From Paenalicyclobacillus mengziensis (GTDB lineage: Bacteria; Bacillota; Bacilli; Alicyclobacillales; Alicyclobacillaceae): 64,000 nucleotides of DNA. The notes below the pieces were generated by a model, which was given only the letters and a program-made list of their open reading frames with translations, made no database searches and was not told the origin of the DNA. Of the stretch, positions 35,029-42,813 are shown piece by piece (position 1 is the first letter of the stretch; every line of letters starts with the position of its first letter). The stretch is from NCBI RefSeq assembly GCF_017298635.1, contig NZ_CP071182.1, forward strand, positions 2,418,001 to 2,482,000, given 5' to 3'. The position numbers and the translations under genes are program-made.

Positions 35029-36252
35029 TTGCTGATTGTGCAGAAGTATGGAGGAACGTCGGTCGGGACGACGGAGCGGATACACGCTGTCGCAGACCGT
35101 GTGGCTCGGACTGTCAAAGATGGGTCGACAGTTGCCATCGTGGTCTCTGCCATGGCGCATACAACGGACGAGTTGGTGTCATTGGCTGAGGCGATGACGA
35201 AAAGGCCCAGTCTCCGCGAACTGGATGCCCTGCTGTCGACCGGGGAACAGGTTTCTGCGGCATTACTTGCGATGGCTCTGATGGAGCGCGGTATTCCAGC
35301 GCGATCGTTTACCGGACGTCAGGCTGGAATTCAGACGGAACCGGTTTTTGGGAGCGCGCGAGTCGCCAGTATTGACACCAAAGTATTAAATGAAGCCCTT
35401 TCCGATGGGGTTGTTCCTGTGATTACCGGGTTCCAAGGATACGCTGGCGACGACGTAACAACGCTCGGTCGCGGCGGGTCTGATACGACCGCAGTTGCGA
35501 TAGCGGCGGTGCTGAAGGCTGATAGATGCGACATTTTTACAGACGTTAACGGTGTATACACAACCGACCCGCGCCTGGTAAGTAAGGCGCGCAAACTCCA
35601 GATGGTCTCCTATGACGAGATGCTTGAGTTGGCAAACCTTGGGGCGCAAGTTCTTCATCCTCGAGCCGTGGAAAACGCCAAACGCCACCAGGTACCACTC
35701 GTTGTTCGCAGCAGTTTTACAGAGGAGGAAGGAACGTACGTGACGGAAACATCAAACCTGGAACAGACAAGTGTGGTCACAGGTATTGCCTTTGAACGCG
35801 AAGTCGCACGCGTAGCAGTGATTGGAGTGTCGCTGCAAAAGCACGGGTTGGCAACCGTGTTTGGAACACTGGCCCGCGAAGGTGTCAACGTTGACGTCAT
35901 TGTTCAGAGTGTAGTGCAGACTGTTGATGCTGATGTATCGTTTACGGTGCGTGAGGGGGATGCCGACGCAACGCTTCAGCTGATGCGGCGGATGCAAGAG
36001 GAACTGGGTTATCGCCATCTCGTTTTGGAAACGGAGCTCGCAAAGGTTTCGATTGTTGGTGCGGGTATGATTAGCAATCCAGGTGTAGCAGCGCGGATGT
36101 TTGAGGTGCTTGCAGAAGTCGGGATTGAGATTAAGATGGTCAGCACCTCCGAAATCAAGGTTTCCTGTATTATTGCCGCAGCAGATATGGAAAAGGCCGT
36201 AAAGAGCCTCCATCAGGCATTTCTTGAATCGGATGGAACAGTGGACGCTTAA
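35029..36252 (+). CDS. lysC: Aspartate kinase
   Basis: Phosphorylates aspartate, opening the lysine/threonine/methionine pathway. It has IVQKYGGTSVG, TGFQGYAGDDVTTLGRGGSDTTA, DVNGVYTTDPR, then two ACT domains (about 265-400) that carry feedback control. Start TTG 35029 is preferred: TGGGAG lies eight bases upstream and the protein then begins MLIVQKYGG like its relatives (407 residues). The in-frame sequence upstream to 34960 reads through the leader hairpin. Which amino acid inhibits it cannot be read directly. Confidence 0.93.
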   Translation: MLIVQKYGGTSVGTTERIHAVADRVARTVKDGSTVAIVVSAMAHTTDELVSLAEAMTKRPSLRELDALLSTGEQVSAALLAMALMERGIPARSFTGRQAGIQTEPVFGSARVASIDTKVLNEALSDGVVPVITGFQGYAGDDVTTLGRGGSDTTAVAIAAVLKADRCDIFTDVNGVYTTDPRLVSKARKLQMVSYDEMLELANLGAQVLHPRAVENAKRHQVPLVVRSSFTEEEGTYVTETSNLEQTSVVTGIAFEREVARVAVIGVSLQKHGLATVFGTLAREGVNVDVIVQSVVQTVDADVSFTVREGDADATLQLMRRMQEELGYRHLVLETELAKVSIVGAGMISNPGVAARMFEVLAEVGIEIKMVSTSEIKVSCIIAAADMEKAVKSLHQAFLESDGTVDA

Positions 36253-36296
36253 TCATGCCGGCACGATTTTCCTTAGAGGTTTGTTCCATTTATGTC

Positions 36297-36325
36297 TTGC
36301 GACAAGGGACCTGTCGTGTTAATAT
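36297..36325 (+). promoter_or_regulatory. Promoter of tRNA-Ser/tRNA-Met
   Basis: TTGCGA (36297-36302), 17 bp, TAATAT (36320-36325), 48 bp before the tRNA-Ser gene. Confidence 0.6.
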
Positions 36326-36372
36326 AAGCGATGTCGCTGTTTGGACCAGGCAGCAAACACTCTAGGGAAGTT

Positions 36373-36466
36373 GGAGAGATGTCCGAGTTGGCCGAAGGAG
36401 CACGATTGGAAATCGTGTAGGCGGCTTATCCCCGTCTCGAGGGTTCGAATCCCTCTCTCTCCGCCA
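36373..36466 (+). tRNA. tRNA-Ser (GGA)
   Basis: A 94-nt class II tRNA with a long variable arm, acceptor GGAGAGA/TCTCTCC, anticodon stem CACGA/TCGTG, loop TTGGAAA gives GGA, encoded CCA. Confidence 0.95.
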
Positions 36467-36467
36467 T

Positions 36468-36544
36468 GGCGGCGTAGCTCAGTTGGTCAGAGCACACGGT
36501 TCATACCCGTGGCGTCAGTGGTTCGAATCCACTCGCCGCCACCA
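36468..36544 (+). tRNA. tRNA-Met (CAT), elongator type
   Basis: A 77-nt cloverleaf, acceptor GGCGGCG/CGCCGCC with a paired first base, anticodon stem CACGG/CCGTG, loop TTCATAC gives CAT. It lacks initiator features. A tRNA-Ile with lysidine is the alternative; it cannot be excluded by eye. Confidence 0.9.
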
Positions 36545-36546
36545 CA

Positions 36547-36582
36547 AAGTACAGCCAGGGAGTTCGCTCCTTGGCTGTACTT
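36547..36582 (+). terminator. Terminator after tRNA-Met
   Basis: A 16-bp stem (AAGTACAGCCAGGGAG with its near-complement) and a TTCG loop, followed by TATATTTAG. Confidence 0.85.
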
Positions 36583-36745
36583 TATATTTAGTAGAGTTTG
36601 GGGCTGGTAGGAAACCGCAGTACCGTTGTAGACTATAATTGTAACGTTTCTATCAACCCCCTCGCTTTTTAACTTCAATCAGCAGATTTTTGCGTCAAGC
36701 GCAAGTCTGTCCGTAGTCTGTGGAAAACACGAAGGGAACGATGAA

Positions 36746-37381
36746 ATGAATTTAGATGTGCACTTCTGGCTTGCACACTACGGGTACATCGGCGTGTTCT
36801 TTATCCTCATGAGTGAGGTTATTGGCATTCCATTCCCGGCGGAAACCACATTGACCTTAACTGGGATAGCTTGGAGTGCGGGTCAATTGTCGTTGCTGCC
36901 ACTGGTCGTCATGGCTTCGCTAGGCAACATTGTTGGTTCGACAATTGGTTATTTTGTCGGCAAGTATCTTGGACGGCTGGTTATTTTACGTGTAGGAAAG
37001 TACGTTGGCATCACGGAACGCCGCCTGAACAAGGCTGAAGTGCAATTTCGCAAGTACCAGTCAGGGGTAATTTTTGTCGGCAAGTTCATTGCAGGGATAC
37101 GGGTGTTAATTCCGTACCTAGCTGGAATTAACGAGACACCGTTCATTCGGTTCAGTTTGTACAATAGCATCGCGGCGGTACTTTGGGTGCTGTCCTTTGT
37201 GTTACTTGGTAAATATATCGGGGAGTTATGGGGCAAGTACCACGCGCTGATTTTTCACTACATGACGCCTTCCATCGTTGTTCTGGTAATTTTGATTGGG
37301 CTTTACGTGTGGTGGAAGGTTTACTCGCATCGGCGTGAAAAACTGGCGGACAAAGGGGATAATCACGGCGAATCGATGTAA
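36746..37381 (+). CDS. DedA family membrane protein
   Basis: A 211-residue integral membrane protein of the DedA/SNARE-associated family, proposed to move phospholipids (C55-P or phosphatidylethanolamine flippases) across the membrane. The signature lies in SEVIGIPFPAETTL near residue 25 and GKFIAGIRVLIPYLAG near 110, with four to five hydrophobic segments. GAAGGGA lies nine bases before the ATG. Single gene; the last 20 residues are charged and cytosolic. Confidence 0.9.
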   Translation: MNLDVHFWLAHYGYIGVFFILMSEVIGIPFPAETTLTLTGIAWSAGQLSLLPLVVMASLGNIVGSTIGYFVGKYLGRLVILRVGKYVGITERRLNKAEVQFRKYQSGVIFVGKFIAGIRVLIPYLAGINETPFIRFSLYNSIAAVLWVLSFVLLGKYIGELWGKYHALIFHYMTPSIVVLVILIGLYVWWKVYSHRREKLADKGDNHGESM

Positions 37382-37480
37382 AATCTACAAGCTGTGACTG
37401 CAATACCGTTGACTCGGACGCCATGCTACGGAGACCGTGACTCTGAGGTTGTGACTCTGGGGGCAGACTTTATGTACAAA

Positions 37481-37512
37481 GAAGACGAGGTGGATTAGTC
37501 CTCCTCGTCTTC
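37481..37512 (-). terminator. Hairpin at the 3' end of the DUF1292 gene
   Basis: GAAGACGAGG and CCTCGTCTTC form a 10-bp stem that overlaps the last codons of the minus-strand gene. Confidence 0.55.
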
Positions 37513-37809
37513 TTCCAATTCATCCATATACGCGTTGTAGGCGTCTACGACTTTCTGCCATTCTTCATCGGTGTCAATGTCTGCAAGAACCATCTGGTCG
37601 CCGTCTTCGCCATCGATGCGGAAGATGACCCCTTCTTCCAACTCATCGTCAATCGGCAGCAAAATCGCGTAATCCTGTTCTTCTACCGTGATGACGTCAC
37701 CGAGAACAAAGCGGTGTTCCTGACCGTCTTCGTCTTCCAGCAGTATGACCTCTTCGTCAAACTCGTCGTCGTGATGATGATGGTCGTGGTCGTGTTCATG
37801 ATCCGCCAT
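37495..37809 (-). CDS. DUF1292 family protein (YrzB-like)
   Basis: A 104-residue acidic protein. A His/Asp-rich start (MADHEHDHDHHHHDDEFDE), which may bind metal, precedes the DUF1292 core: LLEDEDGQEHRFVLGD, YAILLPIDDELEEGVIFRI and DEEWQKVVDAY. The family is widespread in Firmicutes, often next to YrzL/YrrK; function unknown. The ATG at 37809 is preceded by AAGGG and fits homologues better than the longer frame from 37860. Confidence 0.85.
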   Translation of the reverse strand: MADHEHDHDHHHHDDEFDEEVILLEDEDGQEHRFVLGDVITVEEQDYAILLPIDDELEEGVIFRIDGEDGDQMVLADIDTDEEWQKVVDAYNAYMDELEEDEED

Positions 37810-37948
37810 TATCAACCCTTCTTTCTGCCCAAGGCAACAATAACTTGTCCAACATAGCATGTACTGGAAGTAGTGTCAATGCGCCGACCAGACTGCTAAT
37901 TTGTGAGGTATTTTACAACAGACGCCCGGTCTGAAGAGGACCAGGGCC

Positions 37949-38323
37949 TCAGATGCGATTGTCCTCTTCATCGTCAGCCACACCCGACAACACAGCTTGA
38001 GCCAGACGATCCGTGACTGACTTCAACAAATCATTCACGTTCTGTTGCGCGCGTTGGAAGGCGATTACTTCTGGTATCTTTTCCAACTCTTCAAGCAGTG
38101 ATTCAGAGTCCTTCAGTAAATGAAGAAAGTGTTTTGGTGGCACCTTACGAGCCTGAAAGTCAGCAACCTGCGCCTGGAGCTCGCGCAGCTCTGCCATCAT
38201 CTGGTTTGCTTTGGGATGCGCCTTTAGGTGTTTTTCAGCCTCATGGAACGCAACAATTTCTGGGGACTGAATAATGAGTTCAGCCAACTCATCCGTTTCA
38301 GCCCAAAGTTCACTTTGATTCAA
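37949..38323 (-). CDS. YlbF/YmcA family regulator
   Basis: A 124-residue helical protein of the Com_YlbF family. In B. subtilis YlbF, YmcA and YaaT form the Y-complex that guides RNase Y and affects competence, biofilm and sporulation. LAELIIQSPEIVAFHEAEKHL and FQARKVPPKHF are family-like. TTG start 38323 lies seven bases after GGAGGT. Which paralogue (YlbF, YmcA or YheA) it is cannot be settled by eye. Confidence 0.78.
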   Translation of the reverse strand: MNQSELWAETDELAELIIQSPEIVAFHEAEKHLKAHPKANQMMAELRELQAQVADFQARKVPPKHFLHLLKDSESLLEELEKIPEVIAFQRAQQNVNDLLKSVTDRLAQAVLSGVADDEEDNRI

Positions 38324-38360
38324 TCAAAAGACCTCCAAGTTTCAGACAACAGGGTTGTTT

Positions 38361-38567
38361 TCAATGACCCTTCCTGTGATGCAGTTCGTTGTATTGGCGA
38401 TACGGATCGGTGGGGCGATTTTCGATGCGGTCACCAATAACCGCAAGAACAATCCCGGCGACCGCGAGCACTGCCAACATCACGTAGGATTTTGCAGCAA
38501 GCCCAATTGCCACCAGGACAAACAACATTCCAAACAGTACATAGCGAATGCCAAGAGTCCGGTTCAT
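38361..38567 (-). CDS. Small two-helix membrane protein (68 aa)
   Basis: Starts MNRTLGIRYVLFGMLFVLV with two hydrophobic segments (about 9-26 and 28-45), then a polar tail (RIENRPTDPYRQY). GGAGAGGAG lies nine bases before ATG 38567. Probably co-transcribed with the YlbF gene 37 bp downstream. Family not recognised. Confidence 0.65.
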   Translation of the reverse strand: MNRTLGIRYVLFGMLFVLVAIGLAAKSYVMLAVLAVAGIVLAVIGDRIENRPTDPYRQYNELHHRKGH

Positions 38568-38791
38568 CAGAGTAACTCCTCTCCTCTGGGGATGTACCTG
38601 GAACATTGGTTTGCGCAGGCATGGTGGACCGTGTGCGACCACAGTTCAGTCTTGGCCTGCCACTCCCAATACCTATATTATACGTGAATCCCTGTTTGCC
38701 AGAAAGTCATGATTCGTTACCTTGACCACCTCGGTCTGATTGATTAATCTTAGGCGTAGGACCTGAATCTTTTCGGAAGGGGGGCACGGAT

Positions 38792-38917
38792 ATGACAAAT
38801 GGACTGATAGGCATGGCGGTTGCTGCAATTGGAGTTATTTGGATGCTCATGACTTGCGCTTCACAAACAAAAGAGAACTTCGACCGAGCCCTTGCAAAAG
38901 AAGTAGATAAGGCTTAA
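38792..38917 (+). CDS. Short single-pass membrane peptide (41 aa)
   Basis: A 41-residue frame with a strong AAGGGGGG ribosome site. It begins MTNGLIGMAVAAIGVIW, one membrane segment, and ends with a charged helix (KENFDRALAKEVDKA). A terminator follows 22 bp later, which supports a real small gene. Function unknown. Confidence 0.65.
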   Translation: MTNGLIGMAVAAIGVIWMLMTCASQTKENFDRALAKEVDKA

Positions 38918-38939
38918 GCCGACAGCAGGTTCTAAATGG

Positions 38940-38966
38940 ACAGCAGGGAACATCCCTGCTGTTTTC
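38940..38966 (+). terminator. Terminator after the 41-aa peptide
   Basis: ACAGCAGGGA/TCCCTGCTGT, three-base loop, followed by TTTTC. Confidence 0.8.
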
Positions 38967-39042
38967 TTATCTCTGGCAAGGTCGAGGTCCTGGTCGAAAT
39001 GACTGGGTGTACTTCGCAGAAATCGTCTAAGGAGGACGTATC

Positions 39043-39480
39043 GTGCAGTTTGAAGATTTCCATGTTCGATTCCAAGGGGCAGAACCGTACGTGTTTTACT
39101 TCGAAAACGTACATTTGCTGCTCTTGACGTACGCGCGAGATGACACGAAATTTATCTTCAGGATTGCTGACCAAAGTGGTACTGACATTACCCTTGACTT
39201 TCCTGGTCAGACTTACGTCGAGCGCGTCCTTGATACCGTCGTCAATGTTTTTTTTGTTCAAGTTCAGGAAGGTGAGCAAGCGGATCCAAAACCGTACGTT
39301 CTCGGCAGTTACTTTGAACTCGACGGAAGATTTTACGGTGCGTACTATGAACGGGACGTCGAGCCTCCACAGGTGGTTTTGTTTCGCTTAAACGGTGAAG
39401 CTCCGGATTTTGAATTGGAACCTGTCGAAGGAGAAGAGTACCAAAAGGCCGCGGACTTCTTCGTCGAAAACTACACCTGA
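39043..39480 (+). CDS. Conserved hypothetical with a DUF1292-like C-terminal half (145 aa)
   Basis: A soluble acidic protein starting at GTG 39043 after AGGAGGA. The second half, YFELDGRFYGAYYERD followed by VVLFRLNGEAPDFELEPV and EEYQKAADFF, resembles DUF1292. The first half (EDFHVRFQGAEPYVFYFEN) is unfamiliar. It lies in a neighbourhood of small Firmicutes proteins of unknown function. Confidence 0.65.
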   Translation: MQFEDFHVRFQGAEPYVFYFENVHLLLLTYARDDTKFIFRIADQSGTDITLDFPGQTYVERVLDTVVNVFFVQVQEGEQADPKPYVLGSYFELDGRFYGAYYERDVEPPQVVLFRLNGEAPDFELEPVEGEEYQKAADFFVENYT

Positions 39481-39517
39481 AGACGTCCGCGCTAGGGTAA
39501 AACGGTCTTGTACCGAA

Positions 39518-39787
39518 CTAAAGCAAGTTCGAAGTAAGGAATTCAGACAGCTCTGTGGCTTCGTCTTCTTTCGTAACGTGAAAGGCGTGCATCAAATAAG
39601 CGATGTCTGTAGCTTCATCCTGATTCAGGATGGCAGTTCGGCCTGTCTGAATGAGGGTGACGAGTGTTTTACCATAGAAATGAGCAGTTGTCGTGATGGC
39701 TAAGTCGAAGCGGCCGTGGTTTCCGGCATATCCGACGTAGCGGGTTGATGTCTTTTCTGTGTCATCGTAAAGAATCCAGTCTTCCAT
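39518..39787 (-). CDS. DUF3055 family protein
   Basis: An 89-residue protein beginning MEDWILYDDTEKTSTRYVG, with GRFDLAITTTAHFYGKTLV and a C-terminal TELSEFL, the typical DUF3055 pattern of Bacilli. GGAGG precedes ATG 39787. Function unknown. It is 57 bp downstream of the IDEAL-domain gene on the same strand and probably in one operon. Confidence 0.75.
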   Translation of the reverse strand: MEDWILYDDTEKTSTRYVGYAGNHGRFDLAITTTAHFYGKTLVTLIQTGRTAILNQDEATDIAYLMHAFHVTKEDEATELSEFLTSNLL

Positions 39788-39844
39788 GATTCGCCTCCAG
39801 AAACGAACAGATTGTGAAGTCAAGATTGGCGGAAACGATGTACT

Positions 39845-40327
39845 TTATACGCTAAATCGCCGACTCGGCGAGTTGGATATGCGCCGCTCGCCGAGCAATT
39901 GGTTCAGGGCATTCGTTGCCCGAATGAAGGCGTCTTTATCGCGAATCGACAAGGCATTATCGATTTCTTGACGCAGAGCTTCCTTCTGGGCATCGCGGTC
40001 CTGTACTTCCTTAAGCAACTCGGTAACTTCCGTCGGAACAGGTAGGTCTGGAAGATTCACGAACAGATACAGGGTTTCCTGTCGACTGAAGAAGCTGCGT
40101 AACTGATGCAGAATCTCGTCCGGCTTACTGACTTTATGGACGGACCCGCTTACAGGGATTCGAGCAATCATGCCATGTCGTCCAATAATCAGCAGAGGCA
40201 CGTTTTCGAGAACAATGTGTGTTCGTTCAACTTGCTGGTTTCGGGATGCAAGGAAGTCGAGTACCGTGTCCGCACCCTGAGGAAGAATCTTTGTTTTCAA
40301 AAGGAGCAGTTCTTCTTTTGCAATCAT
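39845..40327 (-). CDS. YpiB-like protein with C-terminal IDEAL domain
   Basis: A 160-residue protein. Residues 1-110 resemble the UPF0302 part of YpiB; residues 115-145 (LRQEIDNALSIRDKDAFI and ATNALNQL) form an IDEAL domain. IDEAL proteins of Bacillales are small regulators or adaptors. GGAGGG precedes the ATG by six bases. Role unknown; in B. subtilis ypiB sits near the respiratory qcr genes, which are not seen here. Confidence 0.65.
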   Translation of the reverse strand: MIAKEELLLLKTKILPQGADTVLDFLASRNQQVERTHIVLENVPLLIIGRHGMIARIPVSGSVHKVSKPDEILHQLRSFFSRQETLYLFVNLPDLPVPTEVTELLKEVQDRDAQKEALRQEIDNALSIRDKDAFIRATNALNQLLGERRISNSPSRRFSV

Positions 40328-40699
40328 GCATATCCCTCCTTACAAAAGGAGATAGTAAATGGAGCTAGCCTGGCGGTCACTACAGTGTTACGCATACAGC
40401 GAATCACTTTGCGTCGGTGACTTGGAAAAATCGATGAAGACTCTAAATTTCGTCTATAGTCACCCTATGCTGCCGAATAAAATCGGTGCAACGGGTATTG
40501 GCAAACGTGATAGTCGAGCTAGTTTTATATTTATTTTATCAGAATCGTAAAGTGTATAGAAGAAGGAGTACGTTGGCAAACCCGGTTTCATCAACCTGTT
40601 TGATGACCGTACGCACGAAACAGTAGTAGGTTTGTACCTTTCCAATAGTTAGCCCTGGTGGTACGATTGTGTCGAAATGCTGGTGAAGGGATGAGGTCT
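40328..40699. other. Intergenic region, no gene recognised
   Basis: An AT-rich stretch around 40515-40560 separates the divergent genes and probably carries promoters. A short in-frame stretch near 40572-40650 has a ribosome-site-like AGAAGGAG but no standard start codon, so no gene is called. Confidence 0.4.
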
Positions 40700-41167
40700 G
40701 TGAAAAAGGCTTTAGTCGTCCTCGATGTACAAAGCGAGTTTCTTGGCAACACCCTGGACTACATAGCTCCTTTATGTCAGCGGTACGTAAACTCGGCCGC
40801 AAACGATTATGACGCCATTATTTTAACGCATTGGATTTATGAAGAAGCAGAAGGCAAAAGCAAGCTATTGGTTGAACACCCGAAAGCCGTCGTTGTGGAG
40901 AAGCGTGGGTACTCGGGGCTCACTGCAGAGACAAAAGCAGTGTTCGACGAACAAGGCATAGAGGAGGTTCACATTGCAGGTGTCGATTCCGAAGGGGCTG
41001 TTCTGGCCACGATGTTTTCGTGCTTTGACGCTGGCTACCAGGTGAAAATTCTGGAACGGCTTGTGACGTCCTATCACGGACGGAACTGGGAGTCCATGAC
41101 AATTGCAAGACACATCCTAGGACCGGAAAACATTGTGAATATTGGTGGCGATCGCGTTTACGTGTAA
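40700..41167 (+). CDS. Isochorismatase-like protein lacking the catalytic Cys
   Basis: A 155-residue member of the cysteine hydrolase (isochorismatase/nicotinamidase) fold, starting at GTG 40700 (MKKALVVLDVQ). Asp9 and Lys68 of the Asp-Lys-Cys triad are present, but the nucleophile position in the usual GVxTDxCV motif reads GVDSEGAV, with Ala100. The nearest Cys is 108. It is therefore probably not a hydrolase of the normal type; it may bind ligand or act as a structural or regulatory relative. GAAGGG lies nine bases before the start. Confidence 0.75.
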   Translation: MKKALVVLDVQSEFLGNTLDYIAPLCQRYVNSAANDYDAIILTHWIYEEAEGKSKLLVEHPKAVVVEKRGYSGLTAETKAVFDEQGIEEVHIAGVDSEGAVLATMFSCFDAGYQVKILERLVTSYHGRNWESMTIARHILGPENIVNIGGDRVYV

Positions 41168-41186
41168 GGTCTAACAGGCTTTGAAC

Positions 41187-41223
41187 CCGCCTCCCCGAGC
41201 ATACTAGGTGCACGGGGAGGCGG
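41187..41223 (+). terminator. GC-rich hairpin covering the next ribosome binding site
   Basis: CCGCCTCCCCG pairs with CGGGGAGGCGG (11 bp, 15-base loop). The right arm contains GGGGAGG, the ribosome site of the gene at 41230, so it may end the upstream transcript or hide that site. Confidence 0.55.
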
Positions 41224-41229
41224 TGCTTT

Positions 41230-41427
41230 GTGGATGGATGGGTTTACTTTGCAGGTCTTTATGGCTCCAAGTTTGAAGCCTATTGTGCTGTGATGTGGAT
41301 CGAAGCCGACGAACGAATACGGGGCACCACTTTGCCCACCGAAGTTCAGGTATACCAAACACGCCATGGTAAATTCGGCGTGCGTTTTCGCAAAGCTCTG
41401 GACCAGTCACTGTCGCAAATCCATTAA
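41230..41427 (+). CDS. Small hypothetical protein (65 aa)
   Basis: GTG 41230 is nine bases after GGGGAGG. Reads MDGWVYFAGLYGSKFEAY and ends in FRKALDQSLSQIH. No signal peptide, no known motif. The good ribosome site supports it; translation may be limited by the hairpin. Confidence 0.5.
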   Translation: MDGWVYFAGLYGSKFEAYCAVMWIEADERIRGTTLPTEVQVYQTRHGKFGVRFRKALDQSLSQIH

Positions 41428-41490
41428 CACATCGCAGGGTAAGTGATCCTGTAAAAAGATGCAAGGTCAACTTCCGTTAAAAACATGGAT

Positions 41491-42018
41491 TTATTGAAAC
41501 GATGTGTTTAATGCAAAGGCAACGTCATCTGGTTTCGGCTCTTGCTCTTTGCGGTCTCTGCTCATCTCTGTCTGGTGTGCCGATGGCTCTATATAATCGG
41601 GGGCGCCAGATGGAGATGACCATTTGTTTTCAGTGCGCCGGGCGGAATTGGCGCTCTGCTGCTTTTGGCCGTGATCCTCTTGCTCACTTGCTGCACCGTG
41701 TTGAGATGTTTTCCCCCCTGAGGGGCTCGACTTCTCTTCTCCGACAGACCCTGTTGTATCCTGGACTCCAAACATTGCCATAATTGGGCACCAACCAAGA
41801 ATTCCCTCTGTGAGACTCATGGAGCCAACGGCGAGTAGAGTTTTGCTGAAGGTCCCAGATTTTTGATTGGACAGAGCACTGCCAATCATGAAAAGTCCAG
41901 CTGTCATACGAATATAGCGGTCGATTTTACCGATATTTGGTTGGATTTCGAAATGTGCGCTAGAGACTTGTTTGACCTTTTCAGGATTCTTCGACTTTGC
42001 AACTGGCTGTGTGCTCAC
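41491..42018 (-). CDS. DUF2892 membrane protein with long polar tail
   Basis: A 175-residue protein. Residues 28-90 (NIGKIDRYIRMTAGLFMIG, then LGWCPIMAMFG) are a DUF2892 domain with two membrane segments, as at the end of YgaP-type rhodaneses. A tail of about 85 residues, rich in Ser, Gln, Glu and Lys, is disordered. GTG start 42018 follows AAAGGAG by seven bases. The role is unknown; DUF2892 proteins are often near sulfur genes, not seen here. Confidence 0.72.
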   Translation of the reverse strand: MSTQPVAKSKNPEKVKQVSSAHFEIQPNIGKIDRYIRMTAGLFMIGSALSNQKSGTFSKTLLAVGSMSLTEGILGWCPIMAMFGVQDTTGSVGEEKSSPSGGKTSQHGAASEQEDHGQKQQSANSARRTENKWSSPSGAPDYIEPSAHQTEMSRDRKEQEPKPDDVAFALNTSFQ

Positions 42019-42123
42019 ATAAAAACTCCTTTCTGCCGCCTTATCTTTTCATTCACAGCCGTAGTATGTCCCTAGGGTGAGTGATGATGTGTTAAGAGAA
42101 AGACTTGTTTTTCACTGGCGTAC

Positions 42124-42163
42124 TTTGACCATTCTTGACTAAATGATTTTCCTACGTCATACT
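42124..42163 (+). promoter_or_regulatory. clpP promoter with CtsR operator
   Basis: TTTGACC-ATT-CTTGACT (42124-42140) is the reverse of AGTCAAG-AAT-GGTCAAA, a 13 of 14 match to the CtsR repeat RGTCAAA-NAN-RGTCAAA. It overlaps the -35 TTGACT (42135-42140), with CATACT (42158-42163) 17 bp on. Class III heat-shock repression is inferred. Confidence 0.82.
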
Positions 42164-42231
42164 GGGTAATGTAACGAAGTGCAGATTGCCTGACGTCGAA
42201 TGACGGCGCCGTGGTCAAGGAGGAACAGGTC

Positions 42232-42813
42232 ATGAGTCTAATCCCGTATGTAGTCGAGCAAACCAGCCGCGGAGAGCGCAGTTATGACATATACTCGCGG
42301 CTCTTGAAGGACAGGATCATTTTTCTCGGCAGCGCCATTGATGACAACGTAGCAAATGCCGTCGTGGCGCAGTTGTTGTTTCTTGCAGCGGAGGACCCCG
42401 ACAAGGACATCCAAATGTATATCAACAGTCCTGGTGGGTCCGTGTCTGCGGGCTTGGCGATTTACGATACGATGCAACACGTGAAACCCGATGTTTCAAC
42501 CATTTGCGTCGGTCTGGCGGCAAGCATGGGCGCAGTGCTCCTTACAGCTGGTGAAACTGGAAAACGATTTGCGTTGCCAAACGCAGAGATCATGATTCAT
42601 CAACCACTTGGCGGTGCGAGAGGACAGGCATCAGATATTCAGATTCATGCAGAACACATCTTGAAGACACGCCAGCGTCTGAATCAAATCCTGAGCGAAA
42701 AGAGCGGGCAACCACTGGAAAAAGTCGAACAGGATACGGATAGGGACCGCTTTATGTCTGCCGATGAGGCAAAAGCGTACGGGCTGATTGATGATATCAT
42801 CCTTCGAAAATAA
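42232..42813 (+). CDS. clpP: ATP-dependent Clp protease proteolytic subunit
   Basis: The serine peptidase of ClpCP/ClpXP, a tetradecamer that degrades unfolded and tagged proteins. The catalytic triad is Ser98 (GLAASMG), His123 ([12 protein letters not shown]) and an Asp near 172. 193 residues. ATG 42232 lies nine bases after AAGGAGGA and gives the usual start [19 protein letters not shown]. Promoter carries a CtsR operator. Confidence 0.97.
   Translation: MSLIPYVVEQTSRGERSYDIYSRLLKDRIIFLGSAIDDNVANAVVAQLLFLAAEDPDKDIQMYINSPGGSVSAGLAIYDTMQHVKPDVSTICVGLAASMGAVLLTAGETGKRFALPNAEIMIHQPLGGARGQASDIQIHAEHILKTRQRLNQILSEKSGQPLEKVEQDTDRDRFMSADEAKAYGLIDDIILRK

Noticed and set aside
40572..40650. Peptide-like stretch after AGAAGGAG (frame reading YVGKPGFINLFDD)
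   Set aside because: The frame has a stop just upstream and no ATG, GTG or TTG at a workable place.
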